A stretch of DNA of 24,869 nt from a virus. Made by a program: the position numbers and the translations under genes. Where the stretch lies: positions 1 to 24,869 of IMG/VR virus record IMGVR_UViG_3300008448_000594; one strand, 5' to 3'. Under the pieces are notes generated by a model. That model searched no databases, was not told the DNA's origin, and saw only the letters and a program-made list of their open reading frames with translations. How positions within the stretch are numbered: the first letter of the stretch is position 1; every line of letters begins with the position of its first letter. Below, piece after piece: positions 1 through 5,802 of this stretch.

Positions 1-3
1 AAC

Positions 4-138
4 AGTCAGGTGGTGTAATTGGTAACGCTATAAGTGAGGCCATTGGTAACGCTACGGTGTCGTCTGTATAGAAAAAATGACCTATAAAAGAATACAGGAG
101 GTCCCACCAAATTTACAGGTTCGAGTCCTGTCCTGACT
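4..138 (+). tRNA. interrupted tRNA-like gene (anticodon not assignable, possibly Asp-type)
   Basis: The two ends form a good tRNA frame. Acceptor strand AGTCAGG (4-10) pairs with CCTGACT (132-138). A D-arm with GGTA loop is at 12-28, and the T arm ACAGG-TTCGAGT-CCTGT is at 115-131. The overall pattern (TGGTGTAATTGGTAAC, TTCGAGTCC, terminal GC after the acceptor) resembles Bacteroidota tRNA-Asp. The middle is too long: about 135 nt in total instead of about 75. A 13-base direct repeat (18-30 and 42-54) accounts for 24 extra bases. GGTG (56-59) can pair with CACC (105-108) as an anticodon stem followed by a five-base variable loop. The loop it encloses is 45 nt and carries its own hairpin CTGTAT/ATACAG (64-69 with 92-97). 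It could be an intron-bearing tRNA, a decayed tRNA, or a structured RNA that has recruited tRNA ends. Confidence 0.5.
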
Positions 139-148
139 GCAAATCAAA
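121..148. repeat. direct repeat copy 1: tRNA 3' end and leader
   Basis: This 28-base stretch covers the T loop, acceptor 3' strand and trailer of the tRNA-like gene. It recurs at 375-402 with one difference (G to A). A further shared block, CAAAACAAATGAAA, follows each copy at 160-173 and 404-417 and includes the start codon of the next gene. Confidence 0.9.
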
Positions 149-167
149 TCAACTAAAAACAAAACAA

Positions 168-374
168 ATGAAAAACAAAATTTGGAACCAAACAGTTATT
201 GCAACCGAAGAACAAAACGTAAGCATTTATCCGACAGAAGAGTTTGACGGCATTATAGTTGAAATAAAAGAGTTGGATGATAAAACATTGAATGGTATGT
301 TGTATCTTAACAAAGATGAAATGGAATTGTTGATTCAGAAAATGGTGGAAATGATGAATTACGTAAAAAGTTAA
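168..374 (+). CDS. hypothetical protein, 68 aa, in a repeat-flanked cassette
   Basis: No family is recognised. The product is a short acidic protein, probably soluble: an N-terminal part with beta character (around WNQTVIATEEQNVSIYP), then a likely amphipathic helix near the C terminus (KDEMELLIQKMVEMMNYV). No signal peptide or membrane segment is visible. The start follows an A-rich leader without a Shine-Dalgarno motif, as expected in Bacteroidota phages. The stop codon touches the second copy of the tRNA 3' repeat, so the gene lies exactly between two direct repeats and looks like an inserted accessory gene. Base composition is AT-rich, like the small genes that follow. The reading frame is convincing because of its position and leader, but the function is unknown. 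Confidence 0.65.
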   Translation: MKNKIWNQTVIATEEQNVSIYPTEEFDGIIVEIKELDDKTLNGMLYLNKDEMELLIQKMVEMMNYVKS

Positions 375-402
375 TCGAATCCTGTCCTGACTGCAAATCA
401 AA
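375..402. repeat. direct repeat copy 2: orphan tRNA 3' end
   Basis: This is a second copy of the tRNA 3' segment (T-loop to trailer), starting right after the stop codon at 372-374 and with no tRNA 5' half nearby. The distance to copy 1 is 254 bp. The shared leader after it (404-417) provides the start codon of the membrane protein gene at 412. Confidence 0.9.
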
Positions 403-411
403 CCAAAACAA

Positions 412-900
412 ATGAAACTAAATCAAAACTCACTCTCGGCAAAACTCTATCGTTGGTTCTATAAAACCGACACAATGCCCACCAACCTGTGTCCTTACTT
501 TTGGAAACTGGTTACTGCGGTGATTCTTTCGCCTTTGCTTGCAATTTGTACCCTACCCTATGAAATCATCAACTACAAACGTTGGCGTCGGGACACATAC
601 GGTGATATTCTCGGAGAATCGCTTGCTCATTGGTTCTTTATCGCTGCTATTATTTGCATGATTTCAACATTGAGTCTTTTCTTTTACATCCCTGATGAGG
701 ATTCATTACTTATGGTAATGATAGTTTTTGGTTTTTGTGTTTGGACTGCCCTTATCATAGTTGGTATTATTTGGAGTATTTTTAACACAGAAGAATACTT
801 GCAATCAAAGAATAGTAATGCTGAAAAGACAGACAACATCATCGTTGAGATGGTGAAAGCAAAGTATCACAAATACTGTCCTAAAATTGATTGGAAGTAA
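412..900 (+). CDS. small integral membrane protein, 162 aa
   Basis: Three hydrophobic stretches are visible. One is at about residues 29-45 (LVTAVILSPLLAICTLP). The second starts near residue 73 (WFFIAAIICMISTLSLFFY). The third starts near 99 (LLMVMIVFGFCVWTALIIV). A charged tail of about 35 residues follows. The N-terminal region contains MPTNLCPYFWKLV, a pattern that looks conserved in phage hypothetical proteins, but this is recalled rather than searched. It begins within the second repeat leader. A role at the host inner membrane (superinfection exclusion, holin-like or modulation) is possible but cannot be separated from the sequence. It heads a group of membrane or envelope genes together with the next two. 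Confidence 0.75.
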   Translation: MKLNQNSLSAKLYRWFYKTDTMPTNLCPYFWKLVTAVILSPLLAICTLPYEIINYKRWRRDTYGDILGESLAHWFFIAAIICMISTLSLFFYIPDEDSLLMVMIVFGFCVWTALIIVGIIWSIFNTEEYLQSKNSNAEKTDNIIVEMVKAKYHKYCPKIDWK

Positions 901-914
901 ACAAATGAAACAAG

Positions 915-1016
915 ATGAACATCGGAAACATCATTGACCTGCTCATTGAAATCGGCAAGGGAATAGCTACTGCGCTCTTTATTTTAATCATGCTCACACT
1001 AATCTGGACACTATGA
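915..1016 (+). CDS. 33-aa single-pass membrane peptide
   Basis: This short frame begins MNIGNIIDLLIEIGKGIA and continues with one strongly hydrophobic stretch (TALFILIMLTLIWTL) up to the stop. Its TGA stop overlaps the ATG of the following lipoprotein gene (ATGA at 1013-1016), the coupling used elsewhere in this genome, which supports translation. It begins 14 bases after the previous stop. Tiny one-span proteins beside a lipoprotein gene can be holin, antiholin or accessory lysis proteins, but no motif decides this. The likely spanin lies on the other strand far away, which weakens a lysis role. Confidence 0.55.
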   Translation: MNIGNIIDLLIEIGKGIATALFILIMLTLIWTL

Positions 1017-1216
1017 GATACCTATCGCTCCTAATGCTCCTCCTGACCGCTTGCACCAACGACCGCCCTTGGAAGGTGATTGAGGTTCGAGCCAAGGGGG
1101 ATGCCTGTGAGTATGTCCTATCCCGAAGCAACGGATTCGGGCCACAAATCAAGACCCTGACCGATTCGTGTGGTGCGTACAAACTATTTCAAACCTTAAA
1201 CCTAAAAACTCAATAA
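1013..1216 (+). CDS. putative lipoprotein, 67 aa
   Basis: The N terminus is a lipoprotein signal: MRYLS, a leucine-rich core, and a lipobox LLTAC with the lipidated cysteine at residue 14. The mature part is about 53 residues with two further cysteines (in DACEY and DSCGAY) that could form a disulfide, as expected for a periplasmic or outer-membrane location. The start is set by the ATGA overlap with the upstream 33-aa membrane peptide. No family is recognised. Lipoproteins of this size in phages include superinfection-exclusion proteins and o-spanin-like proteins, but there is no proline-rich tract or partner i-spanin here, so a spanin role is not favoured. Confidence 0.7.
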   Translation: MRYLSLLMLLLTACTNDRPWKVIEVRAKGDACEYVLSRSNGFGPQIKTLTDSCGAYKLFQTLNLKTQ

Positions 1217-1217
1217 A

Positions 1218-1484
1218 ATGAAATTTCATAAGACAAAAGACGGCAAAAAAATCAAGTTGTCTGATTTAGAAACTGGTCACTTGGAAAATATCCTTAAGTG
1301 GATTGAACGTAAAGCCAAAGAAGGGTTAACCGTAAGAATGGGTGGTGGCTCGTGTGCAGAAGATATGTGGTATGAGCAAGAGACTTATTATGGCGAAGAC
1401 GCAAAAAGACAACTTAATTTTTACGACTACAAGGCTGAATTGAAAAACAGAGTTAGTGCTTGCGCCCAACTCGCTCATTCGTGA
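1218..1484 (+). CDS. hypothetical protein, 88 aa
   Basis: The frame opens MKFHKTKDGKKIKLSDLETGH and continues with a lysine-rich helix (LENILKWIERKAKEG), a glycine turn (VRMGGG) and an aromatic stretch (MWYEQETYYGED). It is soluble, without signal or membrane segments. The leader contains AACCTTAAACCTAAA followed by AATAAA and the ATG, nearly the same leader as the next gene, which supports this start. I recall similar short proteins in Bacteroidota phages and plasmids but cannot name a function. It is probably co-transcribed with its neighbours. Confidence 0.65.
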   Translation: MKFHKTKDGKKIKLSDLETGHLENILKWIERKAKEGLTVRMGGGSCAEDMWYEQETYYGEDAKRQLNFYDYKAELKNRVSACAQLAHS

Positions 1485-1513
1485 ACCCAACCAAACCTTA
1501 AAACCTAAATAAA

Positions 1514-1771
1514 ATGACACGAGAACAATGGGAATACGAAGCAGGATTGGCTGCACAAGCACAAGCACAAGCAGAGTATGAGGCTCAAATGGCTTTTTAT
1601 GAGTATTTAGATGGCTTGATTGCTGATAAAAAGTATCAATTACACGCACTTGAAATAGCATTGGATATGCTTAATTCAAAAAATTTTGCCAATAGTGGTA
1701 TGTCGCCTAAAGATTGGTTAACTGCAGAAAGAAATCGTCTGTTGGCTACAAACACAAATGATATGCAATGA
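1514..1771 (+). CDS. hypothetical protein, 85 aa, Ala/Gln-rich helix
   Basis: The first 40 residues are alanine-, glutamine- and glutamate-rich (GLAAQAQAQAEYEAQMA) and should form a long helix, possibly a coiled coil. A second helical region with IADKKYQLHALEIALDML follows. No enzyme motif is seen. The leader repeats AACCTTAAAACCTAAATAAAATG, close to the leader of the gene before it. The stop overlaps the next start as ATGA at 1768-1771, pointing to coupled translation of the pair. Confidence 0.6.
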   Translation: MTREQWEYEAGLAAQAQAQAEYEAQMAFYEYLDGLIADKKYQLHALEIALDMLNSKNFANSGMSPKDWLTAERNRLLATNTNDMQ

Positions 1772-1974
1772 TGAAACGATTCTTAGTATTTGCAGGTGAT
1801 GCCTATTATCCTGAAGGAGGGATGAATGATTTTCAGGAGGACTTTGACACCTTGGAAGAGGCAAGAAGTTTTGAAGCAAAAATCATAGAAAAGTTTAAAT
1901 CTATATGGAAGGACAGCTGGAAGAATTTCAAATGGAGTGCCATTTGGGATTCGGAAACACGAACCTACGTTTAA
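1768..1974 (+). CDS. hypothetical protein, 68 aa
   Basis: The start is supported by the ATGA overlap with the previous gene. The product has an N-terminal beta segment (MMKRFLVFAGDAYYPEGG), an acidic middle (FQEDFDTLEEA) and a helix (EAKIIEKFKSIWKDS), ending with W-rich SAIWDSETRTYV. The FxVFAGxxYYPxGGxxDF pattern recalls small phage proteins of unknown role that are common in accessory regions. It has no membrane or signal sequence. Confidence 0.65.
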   Translation: MMKRFLVFAGDAYYPEGGMNDFQEDFDTLEEARSFEAKIIEKFKSIWKDSWKNFKWSAIWDSETRTYV

Positions 1975-2002
1975 TACGCAATCGATAACCGTCAGCCACA
2001 GC

Positions 2003-2209
2003 ATGAAAACGATATACTTTCAACCAAAGGGGATAAACCCAAAATTTTGCGAAGCAGGTGTCATTCACGAAAGCGACAGTGAATCTATCCGCTACTTAAG
2101 TGAACCTTGCAAAGTGTCAATTAATGATGTAAAAATCATACCAAACGAGAGCGTCACTTATGATGAAAAAAATGGGTTATATCTTGTTCGGGAAAGTACT
2201 CATTCTTGA
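2003..2209 (+). CDS. hypothetical protein, 68 aa
   Basis: An open frame exists from 1937, but its first 22 codons would overlap the preceding gene. The Met at 2003 (MKTIYFQPKGINPKFCEAG) lies just past that gene and gives a compact product, so it is the preferred start. The protein is soluble with two cysteines and an acidic, serine-rich middle (IHESDSESIRYL). The C terminus looks beta-rich (VSINDVKIIPNESVTYDE). No family is recognised. One copy of the octamer CGTCAGCC lies just ahead of the start. Confidence 0.5.
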   Translation: MKTIYFQPKGINPKFCEAGVIHESDSESIRYLSEPCKVSINDVKIIPNESVTYDEKNGLYLVRESTHS

Positions 2210-2333
2210 ACAAATCGTCAGCCTCTGGTCTTACCAAACCTCCCCCAGCGTCAGCCTATAAGCTGTCATAAAATACCCAAAACCTCGCAAATTGTCCCAT
2301 ATAAACCCCAAACCCTAATCCCCTAACCAAACT
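2210..2333. other. intergenic spacer with repeated CGTCAGCC octamer
   Basis: No gene is seen here. CGTCAGCC occurs at 2216-2223 and 2249-2256, 33 bases apart, and a third copy is at 1990-1997. The right half is C- and A-rich (runs such as AAACCCCAAACCC are typical of it) with no clear promoter element. It precedes the small gene at 2334 and the helix-turn-helix gene at 2510, so an operator is possible. Confidence 0.4.
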
Positions 2334-2513
2334 ATGAACCAAGAACTATTTGATACGAAGCGATATACGCAATGGGTCTCAAAGCTTGGGGCCGAATCAA
2401 TCGAGCAAGAGTCAAGCAATTTACAATCTGTTTTGCAGAATAGGGCTGCATTTAGCAATTTAACCATTAAAATTGCAGAAAAAAAGCTACACCTACTAAA
2501 CAAAAGACCATGA
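2334..2513 (+). CDS. hypothetical protein, 59 aa
   Basis: This frame begins MNQELFDTKRYTQWVSK and reads through a helical, charged protein ending in KLHLLNKRP. Its TGA stop overlaps the ATG of the helix-turn-helix gene (ATGA at 2510-2513), the same junction type as several confident pairs here. The leader CCTAACCAAACT before ATG resembles other leaders in the window. It has no signal, membrane or catalytic motif. A small partner or antagonist of the adjacent DNA-binding protein is one possibility, by position only. Confidence 0.5.
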   Translation: MNQELFDTKRYTQWVSKLGAESIEQESSNLQSVLQNRAAFSNLTIKIAEKKLHLLNKRP

Positions 2514-2713
2514 CCCCTGAGAAAGCCGTTTACATCATAAGGTCTCTTGTGGATGAATATGGCATTTCTCAATCCACAATGGCCAAGCATTTAGATATGT
2601 CGAGAGGAGGATTCATTAAAGTATACAATGGGCAGAGCAGACCATCATCAGTCTTTGTGTCCAACGCATCAAAGCTCATCAGAAGAATACGAATGGAGGT
2701 GTCCAATGGATAG
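2510..2713 (+). CDS. helix-turn-helix DNA-binding protein, 67 aa
   Basis: The product looks like a minimal Cro/C1-type (XRE-like) domain. A first helix, PEKAVYIIRSLVDEYG, leads into ISQSTMAKHLDMSRGGFIKV, which has the spacing of a helix-turn-helix with a small residue in the turn. The YNGQSRPS segment matches the loop that normally follows the recognition helix. A C-terminal basic helix (ASKLIRRIRMEV) completes the fold. No second domain exists. The start is set by ATGA overlap with the previous gene, and the stop overlaps the next start (2706). It is probably a small phage transcription regulator acting on nearby promoters; the CGTCAGCC octamers upstream are candidate sites but untested. Confidence 0.6.
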   Translation: MTPEKAVYIIRSLVDEYGISQSTMAKHLDMSRGGFIKVYNGQSRPSSVFVSNASKLIRRIRMEVSNG

Positions 2714-3068
2714 ACACCTAGTTGGAGTGTATGGCACTCTAAAGCGCAATAAAGGCAACCACCCTTACATGGAGTACGCTGATGCCGAGTTCTTAGGCGA
2801 TTGCGAAACCAAGTCGAAGATGAGGCTATGCGTTGACGGGCTCCCATACTTAATCAAGGGAGAGCACGAGGATGGCGAGAATGTCACAATAGAGCTCTAC
2901 TCCGTTGATGATGTGGGCCTCAGGATTTTAGATTCCCTTGAGGGCCACCCTTACTTCTACGAGCGAGAGAAGATACCGCTCATCATGAAGGACGGCTCAG
3001 AGATTGAAGCTTTTGTTTATCAAGTAACCCAAAAATATGACAATGGAAGATACCAAAAAGAGTACTAA
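2706..3068 (+). CDS. gamma-glutamylcyclotransferase-like (AIG2/GGCT fold) protein
   Basis: The 120-residue form starting MDRHLVGVYGTLKRN matches the GGCT/AIG2-like family. The family's substrate loop is YGTLKRN (residues 9-15). Family pattern residues follow in IELYSVDD, LDSLEGHP and the Y-x-R after it, with Glu79 as the likely acid-base residue. Family enzymes cyclise gamma-glutamyl amines or peptides to release 5-oxoproline. An upstream in-frame start at 2628 would add 26 residues lying inside the HTH gene and outside the domain, so 2706 is preferred. The 3' end overlaps the DUF1599 gene by 26 bases, tying the two in expression. In a phage the substrate may be a gamma-glutamyl-type nucleotide modification or a host metabolite; this is inference. 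Confidence 0.8.
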   Translation: MDRHLVGVYGTLKRNKGNHPYMEYADAEFLGDCETKSKMRLCVDGLPYLIKGEHEDGENVTIELYSVDDVGLRILDSLEGHPYFYEREKIPLIMKDGSEIEAFVYQVTQKYDNGRYQKEY

Positions 3069-3450
3069 CGAAAAGATTATCGAGCAAGTCCGTGCTATTG
3101 AGACCTTGCTCATTGAGAAGAACATCGCTTACGGGGATAGCGCAACGAACCCTGCGAATGTGTTCAGCAAGAAATCACCGAGGGATTCTATCTGCGCTAG
3201 GATTGACGATAAGTTGAACCGCATCAAGAACCGAGGGCTCAACGACCACACCGAGGACACCGTAACTGATTTAATTGGCTATTTAATTTTATTAAAAATC
3301 GTATTGCAAGATGAACGAGACCAACCCACTAGACAAGAGGATAACGGTGTTCAAGACACTGACGGACACAGCGAGCCCGATTATCGCCACACTTGGACAA
3401 GTAGTTCAACAAGTGGCGAACCCAAAAAAGTATTCTTTAGCGATTATTGA
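3043..3450 (+). CDS. DUF1599 / nucleotide modification associated domain 1 protein
   Basis: Residues about 10-90 match the DUF1599 family. The pattern is a helix ending in IEKNIAYGDSATNPANVF, then a basic ARIDDKLNRI segment, and then EDTVTDLIGYLILLKI. The family occurs in phage genomes near nucleotide and DNA modification genes, but its reaction is not established. Starts at 3037 and 3043 are both in frame; the second Met (MEDTKK) is chosen. The last 45 residues (after about QDERDQPTRQ) are polar, low in complexity and lie over the first 140 bases of the primase-helicase gene in another frame. The conserved domain ends before this overlap, so the tail looks overprinted. It might have arisen by loss of an earlier stop. 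Confidence 0.75.
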   Translation: MEDTKKSTNEKIIEQVRAIETLLIEKNIAYGDSATNPANVFSKKSPRDSICARIDDKLNRIKNRGLNDHTEDTVTDLIGYLILLKIVLQDERDQPTRQEDNGVQDTDGHSEPDYRHTWTSSSTSGEPKKVFFSDY

Positions 3451-5128
3451 GCGCATTCGCTCAGGCGAGGCGACTAAAGACGAGAAGAAGCAGTTACCCA
3501 TCATCTGTTTCTCTGGGGTGTTCAGAACGAGGGACGATGCGTCCCTTGAGGAGCACTCTGGCTTGATGGTTATCGACATCGACGATGTTAACGCTGTAGA
3601 AGCCAAGAGGCACATAGCACTGGACAAGCACACGCTTGTATGCTTCGTGTCCCCCTCTGGTAGAGGAATCAAGGTCGTGGTAAGGATATCAAACCCCGAA
3701 CGCCACCGAGACCACTATCGCTCCATCATCAAGTACTACGACATCAATTACGGCCTTGAGGTAGACCCAACAGGTATCAATGTGTCAAGGGCTTGCTTCT
3801 TTAGCTACGACCCAGAGATTGTTTATAGAGAGGATGCTGAACCCTACGGGGGACTTCTCTCCGAACGAGCCGAGGCGCAACAGATTGAAGTTAAAACAGC
3901 TGGTATCACAGACTATGAACAGCTGAACATAGCGTGTCGCATGATTCGCAGAGCTGAGCAGGGGGAGAAACATGATGTGCTACTTCGTGCCTCCGTGCTC
4001 TGTGGAGGGTACATCGCTGCCTCGCTGATGGAGGAAGATGAGGTCGTTCGCGTGCTGTCTAGGGAGATAAGCAAGCGAGATGTGGACTCCATGCAGGTAG
4101 CCATGAACACCATCAGGGACGGCTTAGAGCGAGGCAAATTGATGCCCATTAAGAATGTCCTTGACGAGCGTGATAAGATGCGTAGGGAGCTTCTAATCAG
4201 CGATGGGGATATGTCCTTTATCTCATCCGACGACGACGATTACAAGTGGATTTCCATGTTCGCAAGAGGGGAGATTCCTCAAGGTCTGTCCACTGGTATC
4301 GAGAAGGTTGACGCTCACTGGCGGTTCAAGAAGAACTTTATGGTTATCAACGGCCATTCCAACATCGGTAAGACGACCTTCGCATTGTACCTACAGGTGG
4401 CTAGCTCCATGAAGCATGGCTGGAAGTGGTTGCTATACACCTCCGAGAACAAGACCGCCTCCGTGAAGATGAAACTAATGACCTTCGCCATGGGTAAGAC
4501 CATTGAGTCGATGACCAAGGCTGAATTGAAGCTCAGCTACGACTGGGTTCGAGCTCACTTCACGATTATCGAGAACAACAAAACCTACTCCTTCTATGAC
4601 CTCCTCGTCTTCACTGAGAAGGTTCTACGCCAAGAGAGGCTTGATGGGGTCCTCATAGACCCCTACAACGGACTCAAGCGTGACATGAGGCAGGGCTCTA
4701 CATTAGGTGTGCACGAGTACGATTACGAAGCGATTAGCGAGATGCTGACAATGGCAAACGCCAACGGCATTGCGGTGTGGCTCAACGCCCACGCAGTCAC
4801 GGAGGCCCAGCGCATGAAGGGCCCAGACGGATTGCCCATTGCCCCGTTTGCGGAGCAGACCGAGGGAGGTGGTAAGTTCGTAAATAGGGCGGATGATTTC
4901 GTGACCTTCCACAGAAAGATTCAGCACCCCGATGCAGCGTTGAGGCGAACTGTTGAGATGCACGTTCGTAAGATTCGTGAGACAGAAACGGGTGGTTCCC
5001 CTACATCGTTGGACAACCCTCTCATGTTTGAGTGCAACTTCGATAGAAACACCTTCTACTTCAACGATGGTTCGCTGATGTTTAACCCTTTAGCCTGTGG
5101 AGAACTAAGTGAAACTTTATTTAGATAA
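3311..5128 (+). CDS. primase-helicase: BT4734/VirE-N-like domain fused to DnaB-like helicase
   Basis: This 605-residue protein has two parts. Residues about 10-180 resemble the BT4734-like/VirE N-terminal family. They contain KRITVFKTL, then LPIICFSGVF, SGLMVIDIDDV (85-93) and SPSGRGIKVVV (114-124). The acidic ID-ID pair and the SPSG loop recall archaeo-eukaryotic primase active sites, which is inference. Residues 325-605 are a RecA-like helicase. Walker A is GHSNIGKTT (348-356), Walker B is DGVLIDP with Asp450, a sensor-like WLNAH is at 490-494, and an FVTFHRK strand is near 530. This is the phage's replicative helicase with probable primer synthesis at the fork. The start at 3311 keeps the family's N-terminal pattern, although it overlaps the upstream gene by 140 bases. 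Confidence 0.85.
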   Translation: MNETNPLDKRITVFKTLTDTASPIIATLGQVVQQVANPKKYSLAIIERIRSGEATKDEKKQLPIICFSGVFRTRDDASLEEHSGLMVIDIDDVNAVEAKRHIALDKHTLVCFVSPSGRGIKVVVRISNPERHRDHYRSIIKYYDINYGLEVDPTGINVSRACFFSYDPEIVYREDAEPYGGLLSERAEAQQIEVKTAGITDYEQLNIACRMIRRAEQGEKHDVLLRASVLCGGYIAASLMEEDEVVRVLSREISKRDVDSMQVAMNTIRDGLERGKLMPIKNVLDERDKMRRELLISDGDMSFISSDDDDYKWISMFARGEIPQGLSTGIEKVDAHWRFKKNFMVINGHSNIGKTTFALYLQVASSMKHGWKWLLYTSENKTASVKMKLMTFAMGKTIESMTKAELKLSYDWVRAHFTIIENNKTYSFYDLLVFTEKVLRQERLDGVLIDPYNGLKRDMRQGSTLGVHEYDYEAISEMLTMANANGIAVWLNAHAVTEAQRMKGPDGLPIAPFAEQTEGGGKFVNRADDFVTFHRKIQHPDAALRRTVEMHVRKIRETETGGSPTSLDNPLMFECNFDRNTFYFNDGSLMFNPLACGELSETLFR

Positions 5129-5155
5129 TTGACAAGTAGGTTCATAGATTTACAG

Positions 5156-5716
5156 ATGGCTAAAAAAACCAAGATAAATGCAGAGAAGAACTTCTACGAT
5201 GGAATACAATTCAAGAGTGGTTTGGAGCTCTATTGCTACAAGAAACTCAGAGCCGCTGGTTTGGTATTCGACTATGAGTCGGAATCGTACACGCTTATGG
5301 ACGGCTTCGTTTTCTCAGGTACCTACTTTAAGTGTACCAATGGGGCTCAGCTCATGGTCAATCGAAGCAACGGAAAGGAGTTTCCAATTACCTACAAGCC
5401 AGACTTTGTGTCCCATGACCACAAGTTCATCATTGAGACCAAGGGATTTGTGCCTTCACAGCACACATTCACGATACGCTGGAAGCTATTTCTTCACTGG
5501 CTGGTCATCAACGAGATGACTGATTACAAAATCTTTTTACCTAAAAACCAATTACAAGTAGACCAAACCATAAACATAATCTTAAACGATGGACAAGATA
5601 CAACTGTCGGCTTACTACCTGATGTCGGTAAGTCGCATTCAAAGACACGCAGTCGACCTGTACGAAAAACTACACGACGAAAAAGGGGACCCGATACACG
5701 ACGAAGAGCTCGTTAG
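5156..5716 (+). CDS. T7 endonuclease I-like (PD-(D/E)XK) nuclease
   Basis: The order of motifs follows phage endonuclease I. KSGLELYCYKKL carries Glu24, then VFDYE. YKPDF carries Asp83 and FIIETKG carries Glu94 and Lys96. An arginine-lysine pair is in IRWKLFLHW. T7 endonuclease I cleaves branched DNA such as Holliday junctions and helps degrade host DNA; the same role is likely here. A 45-residue insertion between the first Glu and the YKPDF strand makes it longer than T7 gp3. A TTG start at 5129 would add nine residues; ATG at 5156 (MAKKTK) is more convincing. The last 42 residues are basic and low in complexity and lie over the next gene in another frame, so they may not belong to the fold. 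Confidence 0.8.
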   Translation: MAKKTKINAEKNFYDGIQFKSGLELYCYKKLRAAGLVFDYESESYTLMDGFVFSGTYFKCTNGAQLMVNRSNGKEFPITYKPDFVSHDHKFIIETKGFVPSQHTFTIRWKLFLHWLVINEMTDYKIFLPKNQLQVDQTINIILNDGQDTTVGLLPDVGKSHSKTRSRPVRKTTRRKRGPDTRRRAR

Positions 5717-5801
5717 GAAAGCTTGCACCGAGCTGTTGGTGGATTCAAGGAAGGAATTAGACTTCCTTAAAGACGCTCTGGAAGAGCACAACTCTCAGTA
5801 A
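5589..5801 (+). CDS. hypothetical small helical protein, 70 aa (or 59 aa)
   Basis: The protein is charged and almost entirely helical: SRIQRHAVDLYEKLHDEKG, then ELVRKACTELLVDS and LDFLKDALEEHNSQ. It has no membrane segment or enzyme motif. The first 128 bases lie inside the nuclease gene in another frame. A second Met at residue 12 (5622, MSVSRIQ) would reduce the overlap to 95 bases and is an equally good start. The helical, balanced composition suggests that this frame, rather than the arginine-rich nuclease tail, is the constrained one. The stop at 5801 is two bases before the next ATG, typical of an operon. The function is unknown. Confidence 0.6.
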   Translation: MDKIQLSAYYLMSVSRIQRHAVDLYEKLHDEKGDPIHDEELVRKACTELLVDSRKELDFLKDALEEHNSQ

Positions 5802-5802
5802 T

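Noticed and set aside
4-138. group I intron in the tRNA
   Set aside because: The extra sequence is only about 60 bases, too short for the conserved core of a group I intron.
1937-2002. longer N terminus for the gene ending at 2209
   Set aside because: These 22 codons lie partly inside the preceding gene and are followed by a better placed Met at 2003.
5129-5155. TTG start for the endonuclease I-like gene
   Set aside because: It adds only nine residues directly after the previous stop; ATG at 5156 gives a more usual start.
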